DNA from: Novosphingobium sp. Leaf2
GTDB taxonomy: Bacteria > Pseudomonadota > Alphaproteobacteria > Sphingomonadales > Sphingomonadaceae
Direction: 5' to 3'
Assembly (NCBI RefSeq): GCF_001421325.1
Contig: NZ_LMJY01000022.1
Span: 1-64,000 of the forward strand
DNA: 64,000 bases
A program made the position numbers and the translations under genes. A model generated the notes under the pieces. It was not told where the DNA came from, searched no databases, and worked only from the letters and a program-made list of their open reading frames with translations. Positions within the stretch are counted from its first letter, which is position 1; every line of letters begins with the position of its first letter. Below are positions 61,296-64,000 of this stretch, piece by piece.

Positions 61296-63134
61296 ATGAC
61301 TTTTCCCCAGATTCCCCAGCCTCTCGCCGAGGCGCTGACCGCCCACGGCTATGAAACGCTCACCGCGGTGCAGACCGCCGTCACCGAGTCGGAGGCCTAT
61401 GGCCGCGACCTGGTTGTGTCGGCGCAGACCGGTTCGGGCAAGACAGTTGCGTTTGGCCTGGCCATCGGCAACGAACTGCTGGCCGACAATGCCTTGGCCC
61501 ACTCGCAAAGCCCCATGGCGCTGGCGATCGCGCCGACGCGCGAACTGGCCCAGCAGGTCAGCCGCGAGCTTGAGTGGCTGTATGCCAACACCGGGGCGCG
61601 CATCGTGACGTGTGTTGGCGGCATGGACCCGGTCAAGGAACGCCGCCTGCTTGAGCGCGGCGCAACGATCGTCGTGGGCACGCCCGGACGATTGCGCGAC
61701 CATCTGGAACGCGGCAAGCTCGACCTGTCAGCCCTGCGCGCCGTGGTGCTCGATGAGGCGGACGAAATGCTCGACATGGGCTTTCGCGAAGACCTTGAGG
61801 AAATCCTCGACGCCACGCCGGAAGGCCGGCGTACGCTGCTGTTCTCGGCCACGATGCCCCGCCCGATCGAGGCACTGGCACAGCGGTATCAGCGCAATTC
61901 GTTGCGCATCTCCACGGTCGGTGAAAATCGCGGCCACGGCGATATCGCCTACAAGGCCGTCACGGTCGCCCCGTCCGACATCGAACATGCAGCGGTGAAC
62001 CTGCTGCGCTTCTACGATGCGGAAACCGCGATCCTGTTCTGCGCCACCCGCGATAACGTGAAGCACTTGCACGCAACCCTGGTGGAGCGCGGCTTTTCCG
62101 CTGTCGCGCTGTCGGGCGAGCATTCGCAGAACGAGCGCAACAATGCGCTGCAGGCGCTGCGTGATCGCCGCGCCAGGGTGTGCGTCGCAACGGACGTTGC
62201 TGCGCGCGGTATCGATCTGCCGTCGCTCAGCCTCGTCGTCCACGTCGAAATTCCGCGCGACGCCGAAACCTTGCAGCACCGTTCGGGCCGTACCGGGCGC
62301 GCGGGCAAGAAGGGCACCGCCGTGCTGCTCGTGCCCTATCCGCGTCGTCGCCGGGTGGAAATGATGCTGCGCGGCGCCCGGATCGAGGCCGAATGGGGCG
62401 AAGCACCCGGACCCGAAGAAATCCGCGCGCAAGATCGCGGACGCCTGATGGAAAAGCTGCTGGCCCCGGTCGAGGCCGACGAGGAGGATCGCGAGATCGC
62501 CCGTGTCGTGCTGGAAAAAGTCAGCCCCGAAGATATCGCTGCCGCACTCGTCCAGGCGCACCGCGCGGCGATGCCGCAGCCGGAGGAATTGCTGGGCAAC
62601 ACGCCGGCGGGCCGCGAAAAGCGTGAACGCCCCGGCTTCGACGATGTGGTGTGGTTCCGCATGGACGTGGGCCGCTCGCAACGCGCCGAAGCACGGTGGA
62701 TCCTGCCGGTGCTGTGTCGCCGTGGCCATGTGACCCGCGATGCCGTGGGCCAGATCCGCATCAACAGCGACCAGACCTACTTCCAGATCCCCGCCGCGCA
62801 GGCAGAACAGTTCGCCAGCGCCGTGCAGCGCACCGCGCGCGAGGACGGTGAGTACGAAGCGACCATTCTGATCGAGCGTGCGCCAGACACCCCGCGCGAT
62901 GTCGCCAAAGGCCGTAGCCGTGATCGCGAAGGGCCGCAGGGCAGGGGCCGTCGCCCGCATGCCAACGCCGGTTCAGGCGGGGGACAGCGCTTCGAAGGCG
63001 CACCGCGTGGCGATGGTGAAACGCGGGGCGAAACTCGGGGCGAGGCGCCCTACCGCGCCCGGCCTACTGGCCCGCGTCAAGATGGTCCTGGCGGCGGCGG
63101 CAAGCCGTTCCACAAGAAGCCCAAGAAGTACTGA
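61296..63134 (+). CDS. DEAD-box ATP-dependent RNA helicase (DeaD/DbpA-like)
   Basis: The start at 61296 gives 612 residues. Helicase motifs: Q motif (FPQIPQPLAEALTAHGYETL), Walker A AQTGSGKT, PTRELA, DEAD in VVLDEADEMLDMGF, SAT in LFSATMP, and HRSGRTGRAGKKG. A DbpA-type RNA-binding domain (about 455-545, VVWFRMDVGRSQRAEARWIL) and a basic Gly/Arg-rich tail follow. It should remodel structured RNA, in ribosome assembly or mRNA decay, often at low temperature. Confidence 0.93.
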   Translation: MTFPQIPQPLAEALTAHGYETLTAVQTAVTESEAYGRDLVVSAQTGSGKTVAFGLAIGNELLADNALAHSQSPMALAIAPTRELAQQVSRELEWLYANTGARIVTCVGGMDPVKERRLLERGATIVVGTPGRLRDHLERGKLDLSALRAVVLDEADEMLDMGFREDLEEILDATPEGRRTLLFSATMPRPIEALAQRYQRNSLRISTVGENRGHGDIAYKAVTVAPSDIEHAAVNLLRFYDAETAILFCATRDNVKHLHATLVERGFSAVALSGEHSQNERNNALQALRDRRARVCVATDVAARGIDLPSLSLVVHVEIPRDAETLQHRSGRTGRAGKKGTAVLLVPYPRRRRVEMMLRGARIEAEWGEAPGPEEIRAQDRGRLMEKLLAPVEADEEDREIARVVLEKVSPEDIAAALVQAHRAAMPQPEELLGNTPAGREKRERPGFDDVVWFRMDVGRSQRAEARWILPVLCRRGHVTRDAVGQIRINSDQTYFQIPAAQAEQFASAVQRTAREDGEYEATILIERAPDTPRDVAKGRSRDREGPQGRGRRPHANAGSGGGQRFEGAPRGDGETRGETRGEAPYRARPTGPRQDGPGGGGKPFHKKPKKY

Positions 63135-63147
63135 TCGACGCCGCTAT

Positions 63148-63173
63148 CCTCGCCCCGGCGACCCGGGGTGAGG
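63148..63173. terminator. Hairpin between convergent helicase and gre genes
   Basis: CCTCGCCCCGG pairs with CCGGGGTGAGG (11 bp, one G-T pair) over a four-base loop. No T-run follows on either strand, so the terminator role is tentative. It is the only structure in the 55-bp gap. Confidence 0.45.
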
Positions 63174-63189
63174 TCAGGCCGAGAGAACG

Positions 63190-63651
63190 TCAGGCCGGAC
63201 GTATCGCCACGATTGCGATGGCGTCTTCACGACCATTGAAATCCACGATGTCGCCCGGTGATGCACCCATCATCGCGCGGGCAAGCGGAGCGGTGAACGC
63301 CAGCAGTCCGTTTGCCGGATCGGCTTCGTCATGTCCGACGATGGTGATCTCGCGCGCCTTGCCGTTCAGCGTGAAAGCAACCTTGCAGCCGAAGTGAACG
63401 GTCTCGCACGATGCCGGGGTCTGCACGTCTGCGGTAGAAAGCCGGGCGCGCCAGTATCGCAAGTCGCGCTTTGCTGAATTTGCAGCCGCTTCATCCACCG
63501 CATTTTCCAACGCACCTTCCAGCGCCGCGATCCGCTCGCCGATGATCTCCATACCGCGCGGCGTAACCAGGTTCGGGCCCGGCGGGATCGGCACCTCGAA
63601 CTTGGGCTCCAGATGCTCCTCGTCGCTTTCCCGGCGGAAGGCGACGCTCAC
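63190..63651 (-). CDS. GreA/GreB-family transcript cleavage factor-like protein
   Basis: The 153-residue protein has a long N-terminal coiled-coil region (about 30-70, with PRGMEIIGERIAALEGALEN and AVDEAAANSAKRDLRYWRAR) and a C-terminal FKBP-like domain with KVAFTLNGKAREITIVGHDE and GASPGDIVDFNGREDAIAIV. It most resembles GreB. The ATG overlaps the ABC-F stop (63648-63651), so the two genes are coupled. Confidence 0.82.
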   Translation of the reverse strand: MSVAFRRESDEEHLEPKFEVPIPPGPNLVTPRGMEIIGERIAALEGALENAVDEAAANSAKRDLRYWRARLSTADVQTPASCETVHFGCKVAFTLNGKAREITIVGHDEADPANGLLAFTAPLARAMMGASPGDIVDFNGREDAIAIVAIRPA

Positions 63652-64000
63652 TTGCCCCGGCCCATCAGGGTTTCGAGCACTTCATGGACTTCGAGCCACT
63701 CGGTTTCGGCCTGTTCCAAATCGGCGGTGAGCGCTTCATGGCGACGGCCAAGCTCGCCGATGGCGACGCCCTTGAATTCACCCTTGGCGCTGGCGGGATT
63801 GGCGAGGGCCTCGCTCAGTGCGCCCAACTGCGTTTGCAGGCGCTTCATGCGGGTGTCCGCCTCGGTGACCTTCTTGCGCAAGGCTTTGAGTTCCTCGCGC
63901 GCGACTGCGCCGGATTTTTTAGGCATCGGTGCGCCGGCCTTGGCGGCGAGGTCCGGCTTGGGCTGGTTGCGGCCCAGCACGAAATCGATGTAGTCCTCAA
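63648..64000 (-). CDS. ABC-F family ATPase, C-terminal part (partial at the window edge)
   Basis: The frame is open to the right edge; I read it as EDYIDFVLGRNQPKPDLAAK onward. Only the C-terminal tail is in the window: the post-ATPase linker and a long Lys/Glu-rich coiled coil (REELKALRKKVTEADTRMKR, then LQTQLGALSEALANP and EALTADLEQAETEWLEVHEV). This is the typical end of Uup/YheS-type ABC-F proteins, which act on ribosomes. The ATPase domains lie outside the window. Confidence 0.82.
   Translation of the reverse strand, partial: EDYIDFVLGRNQPKPDLAAKAGAPMPKKSGAVAREELKALRKKVTEADTRMKRLQTQLGALSEALANPASAKGEFKGVAIGELGRRHEALTADLEQAETEWLEVHEVLETLMGRGK

Overview
The window is high-GC chromosomal DNA from an alphaproteobacterium, most likely of the order Sphingomonadales; I cannot fix the genus. 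Reasons: a short HisG of the HisZ-dependent kind, an infA-maf-RNase E/G-yacG-tRNA-Phe cluster, a divergent bolA/J-domain pair of a type I associate with sphingomonads, a GTTC-N7-GTTC SOS box in front of lexA, a K+-independent type of H+-pyrophosphatase, and a large TonB receptor.

Region 1 (left edge to 11085) is an integrated mobile element ending in a 3' fragment of a tRNA-Lys gene. It carries a tyrosine integrase, two small AlpA/excisionase-like proteins, a primase-polymerase/helicase, a terminase-small-subunit-like protein, an XRE regulator divergent from a nuclease-like DUF4365-type gene, several unknown genes and an odd tRNA-like gene. No capsid, tail or lysis genes are seen. This set resembles a phage satellite (PICI or P4-like) more than a complete prophage, but the left end lies outside the window.

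Region 2 (11490-18031) holds seven genes, all overlapping or coupled: three different glycosyltransferases plus a second GT2, an acyl-CoA-dehydrogenase-like flavoprotein, a PIG-L N-deacetylase and a NodS-like methyltransferase. It looks like a pathway for a small modified amino-sugar glycoconjugate of unknown structure. An MpaB-like oxygenase, a small hydrophilic protein, an SRPBCC protein, a zinc alcohol dehydrogenase and an SDR follow (18104-22020), probably a stress or detoxification set.

Region 3 (22406-28768, minus strand) is a tripartite RND efflux operon with an unknown gene at its end. Region 4 (29095-38704) has tRNA-Phe, yacG, an RNase E/G homologue, maf, infA, a TonB receptor with an unusual repeat insertion, uvrC, and a JmjC/cupin plus GNAT pair.

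Region 5 (38810-54781) is housekeeping: hppA; hisG-hisD-nusB-thiL; bolA and a J-domain gene; and a long minus-strand run ppiD-trpE-phosphodiester glycosidase-trpG-trpD-trpC-moaC-moeA-lexA. Region 6 (55106-64000) holds tpiA-secG-pyrG, an hsp20 gene with a sigma-32-like promoter and a ROSE-like RNA thermometer, grxC with a nitrilase-like gene and a DUF1178 gene, tRNA-Arg, a DEAD-box RNA helicase, a GreB-like factor and the end of an ABC-F ATPase gene.
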